Positions 24,471 through 39,100 of a DNA stretch of 64,000 nucleotides are shown here, piece by piece. Every line of letters starts with the position of its first letter. Within the stretch, counting starts at the first letter, position 1. A program made the position numbers and the translations under genes. Below the pieces are notes generated by a model. The model was not told the origin of the DNA, ran no database searches, and worked only from the letters and a program-made list of their open reading frames with translations. Source of the DNA: Sodiomyces alkalinus F11 (Eukaryota > Ascomycota > Sordariomycetes > Glomerellales > Plectosphaerellaceae); contig NW_021167082.1 in the NCBI RefSeq assembly GCF_003711515.1, positions 2,535,691 to 2,599,690 of the forward strand, given 5' to 3'.

Positions 24471-26640
24471 TGCCACCTTATCCCCGATACGGTCCCCCTT
24501 CGGTATCACGGGTGTCTTCGTAGGCCTCTATAACTTCGAGGGCGAGGCGGAAGTCCTTAAGCCTCTTCCGTTATAGGAACCACCTTATAACTACCCCGGC
24601 TTCCGTGTCGTGGTCTAGTATATTATATAGATCCCCTTTAGTCGTGAGTAGTCTCTCCACGGCCCCGAAGAGCTCCCTACGCTCTTCCCCGGTTATATCC
24701 TAGCACTAAAGCACTACGTACTCCGCTATTTCTGCCCCCCTATTACCGTAAGGGCACTACGTGGTTAGGAATCCCGGCACCCTCGCTTTTACTAAGAAGG
24801 CCTATAAGCCTAGCTTTTCTAATCTAATTTAGGTAAGTACGGTACTCTATAGCTTAAGGAGTCCTCTATATTTCCGGAGGGAGCGGTGTATCGGGGGGGC
24901 GGCTTAGTGTCGTTACGGCGTAGGTATATAGCCTCCGTGACTCTACCCAGGTTCGACCCTAGTCCCTTATAAGGGCTTTCCACGGGGCCGCGTTTCCGGC
25001 CTAGGTTATCAGGGTATTAAGTTAGGCTATCTATATAAGGACCGCGTAGGTCCTATAATACCGATTCGGTACCGCTAGGGCTCTCGCTACGGCGTATACT
25101 CCGGCTAATATCTTATCTTTAGTTCCCTCCTCTTATATCCGATAGACCTTTCGGGCACTAAGGCTTATAAGGTATAGGTTAAGGGGGGGGATAAAGGTCT
25201 TTTTTTCGAGGACCCTAACCGGCGTGGCTTTATACGCTCCGGACACTAATTAGAGGCACCGATTCTATACTATTATAAGTGCCGCTACGCGGCCTTACCG
25301 GGGACCGGCCCCTATCTTATAGACGGTTAAAGCGTAGTAGGTAATTATTAGTCGTATTACTATAAGGTATAGTCTTCTTACATCCGCGAAGCTATACCCC
25401 TACACTACCGCGCTAAGCCTTAAAAGGGCGTATATCTAGGTAGTCAGGCGGCTCTTTACATCTTTAATATTTTATCGGAAGTCGAGCTTCCTATTAAGCT
25501 AAACGCCTAAGAACTTTATCGCCTCCGCTACTAGCACCGAAATAGCACTAAGGGGAAACGGGGTAGGTAAGGGTTAGAGTGACTTCGTGAAGGGGATATA
25601 AACACACTTAGCTAATTCGAACCATAGTCCGCTCGCTATCTCCTATTCTAAGTATATCCTCTACACGGCGGCGAGGCGGTACCGCGTTTATACCTCCGTC
25701 CTGCTAAAGGCGATAATAGTTATATTATCGGTAAAACCTACTACTATTATTTTAAGAACCCTTTCTAGCTTTTCGTATAGAGTAAATATATATAGGATAA
25801 AGAGGATAAGGGAGATCGGGGAGCCTTACGGTATACCCCTATAAAGGTGCCGTCGGGGGGCCGTTTCGCTATTAAGTAGTAGCTAGGCTATATAGTCCCA
25901 GAGGAAGCTACTAATTAGGGTATTAAGCTACCGGGGGTAGCCATTCCTTTTAAGCACCTCGATAAGGCGGGAGTATAGGATAGTATCGAAGGCGCCTTTA
26001 ATATCTAGTTAGAGTATCGAAGCGATACCGCCGTAGGCCTAGCTCGCCCTTACGGCCTTTATAGTCCTTTATACTACCGTCTCTATACTTCGCCCTATCC
26101 GGGTACCTATCTATCCCTCTAGGAGGAGCTAATACTCCTCCGCTACGGTCACGATCCGGTCAGCTAATATCCCCTTAAGGACCTTACCTATTATACTAAG
26201 GAGTAATATCGGTCGCTAGCCCTTTACTATCCCGTAATCGACCGGCGGTCGGCCTTCCTTCTTAAGGACTACTATAGTAGTATAGCGGCACCTTTTCGGG
26301 TAGTAGCTCGCTTTAAGGCACGCTATAAACATAGCACTAAGTCTTTAGTATAAGGGGGGTCTATATACTTTTAGGAGCCCTACTAGGAGTCCGTCGGGGC
26401 CTAGTACCGCCTAGGGTTTTATCTTCTTAAGGCGCCCCTACACATCCGCTACGGTAACGTCTTAGCGGACGTCCTACCCCGGGGGGGATTCCGCGCCTAA
26501 GGGTCTAAGAATAGTAAGGAGGGGGGGGGGGGAAGAACTTACGGTTTAGGACCTCGGCCTTCTCTACGTGTGCTAAGGTTACCCCCCGGGAGGTCCTTAA
26601 CGCCCTATCCGAAGAAGACCTACTAGTATTCTTATAAGAC
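24471..26640 (-). pseudogene. LINE-a ORF2 reverse transcriptase (partial)
   Basis: The minus strand gives LINE RT blocks: ILLLSIIGKVLKGILADRI (about 26270), LDIKGAFDTI (about 26010), GSPISLILFILYI (about 25840) and VVGFTDNITIIAF (about 25720-25760; the FADDT catalytic box with Asp changed to Asn by RIP). The region between RT and 24471 matches the C-terminal part of LINE-b ORF2. Upstream, AHVEKAEVLNRKF (near 26570) also matches LINE-b. The truncation lies at about 26640. Confidence 0.85.
26521..26532. repeat. Homopolymer G run in LINE-a
   Basis: An uninterrupted run of about a dozen G; the corresponding C run in LINE-b is at 28590-28602. Such runs are prone to sequencing and assembly length errors. 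Confidence 0.85.
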
Positions 26641-27330
26641 ACGAACCCTAAGGTAAAAATTATCCGAGTATAATAACGGGTACCCTATTACGGTACTAAT
26701 AAGGTAGCGCTCCTCCTTATCGAATCGGCTTCGCCGGAAAAGGCAGCGAGCCTTATCCGGAATACCCTCCTCTTTAAAAGGGGTAGCTATATTTATAAAC
26801 TATACGACCCTAACCTTAGCCCCTTAAGGTGCTATAAATACCTATACTTCGGCTACCGGGCGAATAGCTACTCTATAGCGGAGAGGGTATACCGTTACTA
26901 TACTAAGCCCCAATCAGCGTACCCTTAAGTCCTAAGATACTATAAAGCTATAACGCCGGGGCGCCCCCGCCTCTACGCCGCCTATACCGAAGACTATAAT
27001 ACCTTTAACGATTTATACCGATTACTTAAAAAAAAGGCCGAGAAGACCCGCGAAGCGTATAAGTACTAAGCTAGGGACTTCGATATTACCCGTTAGACCG
27101 AAGCGGTACTCCCGTGGTAGCCGTAGATCTTCCCCCCGATTATTATCGCCTAGGACTAGGACCGCCCCCTCCGTAAAGGTAGGGGTTAGCCCCTGAAAAG
27201 GACTAGGGGATAAGAGGGCTCCTTAATACTAGGCCCAATAAGCGCCTATATAGTCCCCCGCGGGGCCGATAAGGCACCGTAGTAGGAGCCCTAAAGCTAA
27301 ACCCCGGCTAGACCGGGTACGTTATCTTAA
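26641..27330 (+). pseudogene. LINE-b ORF1 C-terminal part with zinc-knuckle remnant
   Basis: Frame VALLLIESASPEKAASLIRN (about 26705) leads to CYKYLYFGYRANSYSIAERVY (from about 26829). Its spacing fits paired CCHC knuckles in which all but the first Cys became Tyr and His became Tyr. PGRPRLYAAYTEDYN follows. ORF1 of Tad/I LINEs is an RNA-binding protein with such knuckles. The N-terminus is missing. Confidence 0.7.
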
Positions 27331-27344
27331 CCCCCCCCCCTTTT

Positions 27345-28300
27345 AATTAATAGAAATCCATATCCTTTCGCAGAATATAGGGAGGAATTAGGCGCGGTAG
27401 GAGCTACCGCTCCGGTGCCGCGCTAAGTACGATATAATGGTAATTTAGGAACCCGGCCTTAACCGCTTTACGAAAAGCCCTGTATACCCCTCCTAAGGGG
27501 TATACCGGCTAATCTAGGGAGGAGGCCACGCCCTTCTATATATCTATAAGAGATACCCGCTATATATATAGGCGTAGCAGGCCTACTATAATACCTATAC
27601 GGTTATATTCGGGACCAGAGACGATACCCTTATAATCTAGTCGATCTACTTAGAGAATTACTAGTCGGCTAGGATCCCCTAAAACACGCCCCTATGAGAT
27701 ATATTCGACACGGTACCGCTATAAGGCCGATACGTCCTTATAGGGGACTTTAACCTATACTACCCTCTATAGTTATAGCCACCACGGTACTACCCCTAAG
27801 CCGATACCCTATTTACCCTTATAACCCGGTAAAACCTTAACCTAATTACCCCCCCCGGAATAACTATATAGCACCGCTTAGACCGGCGTGCTAGCACTAT
27901 TAACCTTATATAGGTAATATAAGGGCTCCGCTTCGACTTTAACGGCCCGGGTAAGACCGTTATCGGGTCTAACTACTACTTATAACCGGCCCGAATCCTT
28001 ATAAAGATAAATACCACGCTAACTACCACGATAATATTACCGCGGGACCTAGCCGGGCCCCGCTAGGTCTAGAAAGACTTTAGTCCTTTATAGGTCCTTT
28101 AGCTCGCTACTACGCGGCTATAGTAGACTAGTCCCCTTATATTACTAAAAGATAGAGACTTAGTATTAGATAACCTAATAGTAGACCTTATAACTATAGC
28201 CGATAAGGCCGCGCCGCGCCGCTATAAGGATACCCCTAAACGCCTATTTAACCCTTAGTAGAACGCGGAGTTAACCGCCCTTACCTAGGAAGTAAGGCGC
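27345..28300 (+). pseudogene. LINE-b ORF2 endonuclease (APE type)
   Basis: Contains the endonuclease signatures YVLIGDFNLYYPL (about 27733-27770), a R.STINLI block at about 27890 and the region of the SDH motif near 27970 (GSNYYL). RIP stops and a few frame changes break it. APE endonucleases nick the target DNA for target-primed reverse transcription. Confidence 0.75.
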
Positions 28301-28549
28301 TTTTACCGTAGATATATATCTAGGAAGTCCCGGGACTAAGAGGACGAGTTCTAGGAAGCGGAGAGGCGCTAAGATAAGGCTATAGCGGTAACGAAGCGGA
28401 TATGCTAATAGTACCTACCTTACTTAACCGGGAGAGATAATAGCCTTCTTTAACGGCTATAGAAATAGGTATAAACTAAAGGGGGCATATTACCGGACCC
28501 CTTATCGGTGCTACCACTATACTAAGATAATAACGATTACCTAGTAACT

Positions 28550-30650
28550 ATACACGTAAAGAAGGCCGAAGTCCTAAACCGGAAGTTCACCCCCCCCCCC
28601 CTTTACAGCCCCTAAGCCCCTAGGCGCGGAATTCCCCCCGGGGTAGAATATCCGCTAAGATATTACCGTAGCGGATATACAGGGGCGCCTTAGGAAGATA
28701 AAACCCTAGACGGTACTAGGCCCTAATAGACTCCTAGTAGGGCTTCTAAAAGTATATAGACCCCCCTTATACTAAAGCCTTAGTGCTATTTTTATAGCGT
28801 GCCTCGAAATAAGCTATTACCCGAAACAGTACCGCTACGCTACCGTGGTAGTCCTTAAGAAAGAAGGCCGGCCGCCGGCCGACTACGGGATAACGAAGGG
28901 CTAATAACCGATATTACTCCTTAGTATAATAGGTAAGGTCCTTAAAAGGGTACTAGCCAACCGGATTATGACTATAGCGGAGGAGTATCGGCTCCTCTTA
29001 GAGGGATAAATAGGTAACTAAGCAGGGCGAAGTTTAAAGACGGTATTATAAAGAGTTATAAAGGCCGTAAAGGCGAGCTAGGCCTACAGCGGCACTGCTT
29101 TAATACTCTAACTAAATATTAAAGGCGCTTTCGATACTATCCCTTGCTCTCGCCTTATCGAGGCGCTTAAAAGGAAAGGCTACCCCTAGTGGCTTATTAC
29201 CCTAATTAGTAGCTTCCTCTAGGACTATATAGACTAGCTATTACTTAATAGCGAAATAGCCCCCCCGCGGTACCTCCGCGGGAGTATACTATAAGGCTCC
29301 CCGATCTCCCCTATCATTTTTATCCTCTATATCTCTACTCTATATAAGGAGCTAAAAAGGGTCCCTAAAACGATAGTAGTAGGTTTTACTAATAATACGA
29401 ATATTATCGCTTTTAGCAGGATGGAGGTATAAACACGGTAACGCCTTACCGCCGTATAGCGGATATACTTAGAACAGGAGATAGCGAGTAGACTATAGTT
29501 CGAACTAGCTAAGTATATCTATATCCCCTTTACGAAATCACGCTAACCCTTACTTACCCCGCTCCCCCTTAATACTATTTTAATACCGGTAGCGGAGGGG
29601 ATAAAGTTCCTAGGTATTTAGCTTAATAAAAAGCTTAACTTCCGATAAAACACTAAAAAGGTAAAGAGCCGTCTAACCAGCTAAATATACGCCCTCTTAA
29701 GGCGTAGCGCGGTAGCGTAGGGGTATAGCTTCATAGACGTAAAAAGACTATACCCTACAGTAATATAACTAGTGATTACCTACTACGCCGTAACCGTCTA
29801 TAAGATAGGGGCCGGCCCCCGGTAAGGCCCCGTAGCGGCACTTATAACGGTATAGAACCGGTGCCTCCGATTAATAGCCGGAGCCTATAAATCCACGCCG
29901 GTTAGGGTCCTCGAAAAAAAAGACCTTTATCCCCCCCCTTAACCTATACCTCTTAAGCCTTAATGCCCGGAAAGTCCGCCGGATATAAGAGGAGGGAGCC
30001 CAAAATAAGATATTAGCCGGAGTATACGCTATAGTAAGAGCCTTAGCGGCACCGAGTCGGTATTATAGGACCTATACGGCCCTCGCGTAGATAGCCTAAC
30101 TTAACGCCCTAATAACTTAGGCCGGGAATACGGCCCCGAGGAAAGCCCTTGAATAGGACTAGGGTCGAACATAGGCAGAGTTATAGAGACTATATACCTA
30201 CGCCGTAGCGGTACTAAGCCGCCCCCCGATATAACGCTCCCTCCGGAAATATAAAGGACTCCTAAAGCTATAAAGCGCCGTACTTACCTAAATTAGATTA
30301 GAAAAGCTAGGCCTATAAGCCTTCTTAGTAAAAGCGAGGGTGCCGGGATTTCTAATAACGCGGTGCCCCTACGGTGACGGGGGGTTAAAAATAGCGGAGT
30401 ATATAGTACTTTAGTACTAGGATATAACCGAGGAAGAGCGTAGGGAGCTTTTCGGTGCCGTGGGGAGACTACTCACGACTAGAGGAGATTTATACGACGC
30501 ACTAAACTATAACACGGAAGTAGGGGTAGTTATAAGGTGGTTTTTATAACGGAAGAGGCTTAAGGACTTCCGCCTCGCCCTTAAAGTTATAAAGGCCTAC
30601 GAAAATACCCGTGATACCGAAGGGGGACTATATCGGGGATAAGGTAGCAC
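28550..30650 (+). pseudogene. LINE-b ORF2 reverse transcriptase and C-terminal region
   Basis: KKEGRPPADYGITKG (about 28860), ILLLSIIGKVLKRVLANRI (about 28908), LNIKGAFDTI (about 29112), GSPISPIIFILYI (about 29300) and VVGFTNNTNIIAF (about 29378) are LINE RT blocks. The catalytic DD is now NN, as expected from RIP of GAC/GAT on the other strand. The frame continues as VLEKKDLYPPLNLYL (about 29910) and ends near 30650. Confidence 0.87.
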
Positions 30651-32276
30651 GACGACTAATTAATTATTAGGATAGGGGCCTTATAAGCTGGGACCCTAGC
30701 AGTATCGATATAGTACTATTACGATACCGATTAGCTCTTATCGTTATTACCTCCCTCGGAGGTATTAATACCGCTTTTAATATACTTAAGACCCTATTAG
30801 GCTAATTAGCTAATACCGCTAGGGAGCCGTAGCGGGACCGGGGGGGAGCTATTTATAAGGTATTCTAGGATAAGGTCTATCTTACCCTTTAAACGTCTTA
30901 TCTAATAAGATAACTCCTATACCTTTACCGACACGGTGCCGCCGTGACTATAACCGGAAGGTAACGCCCGGTTTAGGGCCCGGCTAAAAGACCGGGACGC
31001 TATCCTTAGGCGCTCCTTAGCCTATAACTTATTAGCGTGGAACCGCCACGGCACTAAAGGGAGATACCTATAGGAGCGATACCCGCGCTACTAGCGGCCT
31101 TTACCGCCACGTATGCCTAGTAGATATCTATAAGGACGTTATTACTGCTTTTTAGCAGCGGAGCGGACTTACCGAACTATTAGCTATATCCACCCCGACG
31201 TATATATAACACCACTATGGCACCGAGGCGACTTATATCCTTATAGGGATAGCGACTATTAGTATACTAATAATAGGCCGTGTCTATACCTATAGTATTA
31301 GCGTAGGCTTTCATATTATCGGGGTAAGTGCCTAAACGCTTACTATAATAAATATAACTGCCCTATATTAGCGCTATAATACTACTCCGACATTACTAGG
31401 CTATATACGGTATAACACGAACTATTCCACGCTTATAGCGGCGGTTATTACTATTAGTATTAGTATTATTAGGAGACGATATCTACGACTATTAGCACGC
31501 TACCACTAAGGCACCGCTACGCTATAAAGAGAACTTATATTATACTACTATTGTAGATCGCCTATTTATATATATAAATCGATACTATACTACCTAGTTA
31601 ACCCTATACTATTAAGCCACTGCGATATCACCTATAAGACACCTATAGTCAAAATAGGATAGGAATATAACGAGAAAAACTAAAGGGGTTCTCTAGTTAG
31701 TATAGGCCGTAACGATACACCTATAAGACTATAAGCGGGAATAGACCGGGGAAAACCTATAACGAACTCAATAGCGTTATAGGAGGAAGAGGGAGGTTTA
31801 AGGCACGAAGGCCTCGGGGGATATTAACTATCTAATTCTTATAACAGAGTAGGGCCTTATTCCCCCTACCTGCCGCCGGATATAGTAAGAATCTACCTAG
31901 TGGAGGTAGGAGGCGCCTACCTCCCTTACTCTCTTTATTAACTAAATGGAAGGAATAAAGGCATAATCCTTATGGGACGTAGGGAGCCCGAGGAGGGAGA
32001 GCCGTAGCTACCGTATAGCGGAAGCGCTATAGCGCCCCGTCGGCCCCTGTTCTACGGATAAAGACTAGCCTAGGCTAACCTACCTAACTACTAGCCTGCT
32101 ATACTTCCTGTTAGCCACCGGCCTAGAGGTAAGATCTAGATACGTAATAGGGACGAACCGGTGCTACGTCGGCCCTATAGCGGCACCTCTCTACCTAAGG
32201 AAGTATATAGAGGTTTTCCCCGGGTTTTACCCGGGTTTTCCCCTCTATAGCCACCCGAGAAGGACCGTATAGCCTA
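30651..32276 (+). other. LINE-b 3' untranslated region
   Basis: 1.6 kb, inverted counterpart of 22901-24470. No coding frame recognised. It ends with ccccgggttttacccgggtt (32219-32238) and ccacccgagaagg. Confidence 0.65.
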
Positions 32277-32320
32277 GAAAGGCTCCTATAGATAGATTAG
32301 TTAGGATAGCGTAGTAAGAT

Positions 32321-33821
<1,501 letters not shown>

Positions 33822-34244
33822 TAATATGCCCTAGCCAGGCAAATCCCTGGCCAGCCAGTACTATAGGAGCTAGAGGATCTAGGACTTAATATGCCCCAGC
33901 TGGGCATGACTCTAGCTAGCCAGCACTATCGGGCCTAGGAAACCCAGGATTTAGAGGGTAACCTTTACTATAGTAAATAGGGTGTAATAATAGTATCTTA
34001 GTCTAACTAAGGGGGCGTGCCCCCGGGACTTAAGTATCCACGGATAAACCCCGTAGAATCCTTGGATTTTACATATAGGAACCCGGAGGATTCCCCGGTA
34101 TTCACTAATTATACCCTAGGGGAGCTATAGTATACCCTAAAAGTACCTATAGTATATTCTATAAGTGCTATAGCTTATACTATAGTACCGCTAGGGTGCC
34201 CCGTAGTATACGATAGTATTCCCGGTAGAATCTAGGGCGTATTA
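33822..34244 (-). repeat. 3' LTR of Gypsy-B
   Basis: 423-bp direct repeat of 42720-43142. It keeps more CA/TG than the interior (aatatgccctagccaggc, gccagccagtac) and contains a second, internal copy of the terminal motif (aatatgccccagctgggcat at 33889). Confidence 0.9.
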
Positions 34245-34590
34245 AATACCCTGGGCGATAAAGCCTTATATCCTATGGGCTTTCCCCGGCGACTATAATA
34301 GCCTTACTTAAGGAGCGTCGCCGTTATACGCGGTTATACTAGTAAACCGCGGTATAGTTAGGGATAATAGAAGGAAAAAAATCGTTACGCGGCAGTATCC
34401 TTATAGCGACCGCCGCCGTTATTACTTATTACCTAGCCGGCTTAGTATAAGAAGAAAAGAAAATAATATCTATAAAAAGGAATATACCGATACGGCGGCG
34501 TTCTATATTTACCGTATACCCTAGTAAGTCTTTACTACGTCTTAAACCCTCTATACTACTGTATATAATCACTGAAGGATTATTACCCCG
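34245..34590 (-). other. Gypsy-B 3' untranslated region
   Basis: No frame recognised between the end of the extra frame and the 3' LTR. Confidence 0.5.
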
Positions 34591-35770
34591 TTATCGTTTT
34601 CCGTGTCTGCTATAGCTTATACCTTATCGGGGAAGTCCTAGAGGTTAACGTCGATATCTAAGATAATAAATACTTCGTTAAGTATTATTTTATCCGCGAG
34701 CTCGAGGAGGTTAATAAAGTTAATATCGCTAAACGCTAATACTCTGGCGTGGGTACGGCCGGCGTGCTATTATTTAAGCACCGCGTATACTAGGATAATA
34801 TAGGCTACTAGCTTATAGTTAGCCGTGATACGGTTTATTACCTACTCTTTATAGCCGGCTAATGGTTAATTATCGCCTCCGAGAGGCCCTAGGTATATAA
34901 GCTTCCCTATACGGAAATAGGGAATTACTAGTATTAGGTCTAATATATTCTATTCGGCGTTAGAGGCGATAATATCTTTAATTATAGAGTAAAGTTATTT
35001 ACCGGCTAGGATTAATAGCACGGTTTCATAGCCGCGCTAGTAGACTATTATAAGGTCTTAGTTACCCTTAGTAATTATATAGAAAAAGGGCTACCCGTCC
35101 TTATTGCGTAGTTATACCCCGAAATACTTAACCGTGTCTATAAGGAGTTTCTCCCGGGAACCTTCTACTGCGATACGCTTAGCCAGCCTTATTATTCCTA
35201 TATACGTGTTTAATACGGGCCGCTTAAACGCCTTATAAGGCGTGTTAATACTCGGCGCGCCGCCCTAGTGTATTTAGCTAAGGAAGTTATTAACCGATAG
35301 GATATTAATAGTCTAGTCCTTATTATAGCCGGGGTCTCTTACTAGGCCCTTAAGGAACTCCTTAGCTAGCTTATTACGCTTCCCGGCTTACTTAGTGTAT
35401 TCTTAGAACTTACGGTAATACTCGTCTTTAGTAATAGTCTTACCTCGTATACCGAGAAGATTATATATAGCCTATAAAAGGAAGGTTTACTGCCGGTAAT
35501 AGTTTACTATATACTTAGAAATAGTTATAATATTATTCACGGAGGGGGTTATAGCGAGATCGATAGCTAATAAGCTACTTACCTCGGCCTTATTCTCTAG
35601 ATTAATATATATAAATAAAACTGGAGGCCTAATATAATAGCGGGGGAGTCGGTATTCGCGGCGATATTCTTCTAGAGGGTCTTAGTATATTTACCAGTAT
35701 AGTTACGCGGGGCGTCCGCGTCGTGTCCTATAATATATTACTTAAATAGGTGATAGGGAAACGTTTAAAG
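34591..35770 (-). pseudogene. Extra frame downstream of the Gypsy-B chromodomain, unknown function
   Basis: About 390 codons on the minus strand are readable apart from TAA/TAG. Landmarks are IRPPVLFIYINLENKAEV (about 35630), LAIDLAITPSVNNIITISKY (about 35570), GIRGKTITKDEYYRKF (about 35440), SVNNFLS (about 35290), KRIAVEGSREKLLIDTVKYFG (about 35170) and LVIPYFRIGKLIYLGPLGG (about 34900). I do not recognise the family, and it shows no clear similarity to the extra frame of Gypsy-A even though the two elements share gag and LTR ends. It sits in the same place, between chromodomain and 3' LTR. Confidence 0.55.
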
Positions 35771-36164
35771 ACGATAATATTACGCTGGAAGTATCGAAAA
35801 TTAAAAATATATTATAACGGCGATATAAATAATCGTGGTGGTAGTGTATAGAAGAAGGAAGGAGGTAGACCTAGAGTATTATAGGCGTGATACTATATTT
35901 TCTAGTACTTAGTAAAGCGCCGTAGTAATGATTGTTACTATGGCGGCCGGTGGAAGGTATATATAGGTAGTAGTCCTTCTATTCCTGCTATTCCCTAGGG
36001 TTTATAAGTATTACCTAGGGCGGTAATAATATCCGTCTTATATTACATCGCCGGGGCGCTTTATAACGCCTTAGTAATCCTCTAGTTCCGGCGATTATTC
36101 CGTGGTTCTTTAATATCCCCTAGGTATAATACCTTAGGGGCTTCCGTTTTCTTTAAGGCTATCA

Positions 36165-39100
36165 TTAGACTATCTAAGGTCTTTTATCTCCCCTTAAAGG
36201 TATTTAATAGCTCTTAAGCTTCTATAGCTTCTTCCTATATCTAAATATTCTAGTACGCTAGCTATCCCTTCTATTATATTAGGTACTAGGTTCGTGGCTA
36301 ACCTCGCCCCTTATATATTATCCTTTTATCTAGGATCGTCTTAATCTTATAGTGCTTACACGGGTTACGCTATTAGTCATTATCTTAATCGCCTATATTA
36401 ACCGGGCCTACCTTAGTATTCTATCCGTGGAATAGGTCCTTACTCGGGTCTTTAGCTAGTAGTAATTAAGCGATACTAATAACTAGATAGATATTTATTA
36501 TACTAGGTAAGTTAAGGCGGTATCCTAGCGGTATTCCTTACTATAAGACCTTAAAGGGGGCTATCCGTTACTAACCGATCTTAGTGGATAGCTTACTAGG
36601 TAGGTTATATCTCTGGCCGAGTCGGATTAACTAAGTTACCGGGGGCGAACCGTATATTATAGTATTTCTTATCGTATAGCCGCTTTATATATATCTATAC
36701 TATAACAATACTAAGCTTCGCATCTTCTTAGAGTATCTCGCGCAAGAGTTATAGGCTAGTTTCCCCGAGGATGTTAAGGGGGCCGTTAATTCCGATATTA
36801 TATAGTATCTTATTCGGAGCGTATCTAACCATCTTATAGAAAGCGTTATTAAGATTAAACTATAGCGATATGTTAACTGTCGTTTATAGAATCTTAGGGT
36901 TCTAGGCGAGGAATATACGAATAAAGATCTCCACCACCTAGTCTTTTCGCTTAGATAAACCGTTGATTTAGGGATATTATACCATAAAGAATCTAAGGGT
37001 TATACTAATAGCCTTTTATAGCGTTATCCAGAAGTCGGAGAGGAGCTTAGGGTCCTAGTCGTAAATAATAGATTAGGGAATCCCCTAATTCCCGAGCTAA
37101 AGCGCTTAGAGTAAGGATAAAGCTTAGTCCTAGGCGGTGTATATACTATAGCCCAGAATAAGTAAAGTAGCCTAAGTAAACTTATCGGTAACGGTTAAAA
37201 GCTAATCGAATAATAGGAAGCCCTCCTTTTATTAAGGGGAACCGGCTAAGGGAACCTTAGGCAGACTAATAATAAAGTCTATAATAGAAGTATAGAAATG
37301 GATTAGTAGTATTAGGATAGGCTATATTTCGCTAAGGAGCCGTTAACGGTTAATTTAGTTAGTAGCGTAGACATAGTAATTAGCGATATAAGGCAATACC
37401 TCCTTATATAACTTAGGAATAACGAATCGGCTAATAATATTATACTAAGTATATTTAACGCTAAAGTAATAACCTTTATCGTAGGCCGCGCGGATAAACT
37501 CTTACTACAAAGCGAAGGGGATATAAAAATAGCGTTTACTACTCTATTCTATATAGTATAGTTGACTAGTATTTAACTTAAAGGGGATCTTAATCTAGGA
37601 GGTATAGTCTTTTACATAGGTAAGTATAAGGCCTGACTATAGGTTTTTAGCGTAATACTTATAGATGCTTTACCGTATATCCGGATTTATCTATAGCTCG
37701 CTAAAGTAATAGATAGCCTAATCGTACTAAATCCTCTTAAGTTCCCTTTCTCCCTTTTCTACTATATTAGTAGTAAGGAGCCGTAAAAAGGCGTTAAGTA
37801 TTATATTAATCTTACTAAGAAGATAGCGGTAATTTAGCTACGACTGGCTAAGGAGTTCAGAGGAGAGGATAAACTGTATATTTAACCGGGTCTTATTAGT
37901 ATTAGGTAGCACCGTAGACTTTATAATTCCTATAATAGCCGTGTAGTCTATTAGGATAATAGTCGGATTCCGGCGGGCAGACTAGATAATAGTCCGGGTC
38001 TTTTAGATAGCCTAGATAAGTTAGGCGACCTTTAGTTCGGTTAGCTAGTACTTTTACTCGGCGGTATTTAGCCCCTTACTAATATAAAGTACCGGGTATA
38101 TTAAGGTCTCATAAACGATCGCCTTAGCAAACTATTCGGACTTATCGATAATCTAAAATAGTATAACGGAGAGGCCGAGTTCCTTAAATATATTAAGCTA
38201 AATAAGGAGAATCTTAGTAGGATTATAGTAAAAGAGGTAAATATTAGATATAAGAGCGTTTATAATATCCTTAAATATGGCTAACTTCTTAGTAGTTAGT
38301 TTAAACGCGGCGCGTTAAGTATACGCCTTGTAGACCTAGCCTGTATCCTTCCTACGCCTTTATACCTCCGCTAATAAAGCGGTCTTCCGATATTATAGCG
38401 GGCCGATATAATAGGAGAATAGTGGAATAAGGTGCTAAAGCTAGCCGGTTATACCGATCTATTATTCTAACGCTTATAAAAGTTTTAGGGGCGATACCTT
38501 ATAAAGCGCCGCTATATATTCCTTAGTATGTAATAAACTAAGGGCGTTAACCTTAAATCCTAAAAGCTAAACCGATAGGTATACGATAAAAGACTTATTA
38601 GGGGAGATAAAGATCCTTTTACGGTTAAATAGGGCTAACACGGTATCTTGGTAGCCGGTATTCTTATCCTTAGAATCCGAAGCGAGCACGATATTATTAA
38701 TAAAAGCGGCGGTAAAGCTTTTAAACGGGCGGAGGAGCTTATCTATATACTATTAGATATACGCTAGGGAATTATGAAACCTATTAGGGTAATCTTAAAG
38801 CGCTTTTATCCCCGGTATAAAATAATAATAAACCGTTCTCGATATAGCTTATATACTAGGAACTAATAGAAGAACGCCCTAATATTTACCACGGAAATAA
38901 ACTTCTTCCTATAAAGACGCCAGATAACCTTATTTTATAGCGGTATAGGATATATACCGGGGATAGTAATCTTATTTAGAGTATAAAAGTCGACTACTAC
39001 CTAGCGCTTACGCCTACTATTTATAGTACGCTATATAATAAGTAGAGGCGCTTTAAAGGGTATAGGTTATATCGGCTATTCTATATATCCCTAGTAGTAT

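Larger units (their letters stand above)
22901..26640 (-). mobile_element. LINE-a: 5'-truncated Tad/I-like LINE
   Basis: Minus-strand LINE running from its 3' end at 22901 (…ccacccgagaagg followed by TAA repeats) to about 26640. The reverse complement of 22905-26600 aligns with 28550-32270 of LINE-b across RT and 3' region. It lacks the endonuclease and ORF1. Fungal LINEs of this build belong to the Tad1/I group; the clade is inferred. Confidence 0.85.
26641..32276 (+). mobile_element. LINE-b: Tad/I-like LINE, truncated in ORF1
   Basis: Plus-strand LINE with the end of ORF1 (zinc knuckles), endonuclease, RT and a long 3' UTR ending ccacccgagaagg at about 32274. It lies head to head with LINE-a, the two 5' ends meeting at about 26640. 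The copies differ at many amino-acid positions, so they look like independent insertions rather than one recent inverted duplication. Confidence 0.82.

Noticed and set aside
22901..32276. Twin-priming inversion of a single LINE
   Set aside because: Twin priming gives complementary parts of one element; here both arms contain the same RT and 3' end, and they differ in sequence.
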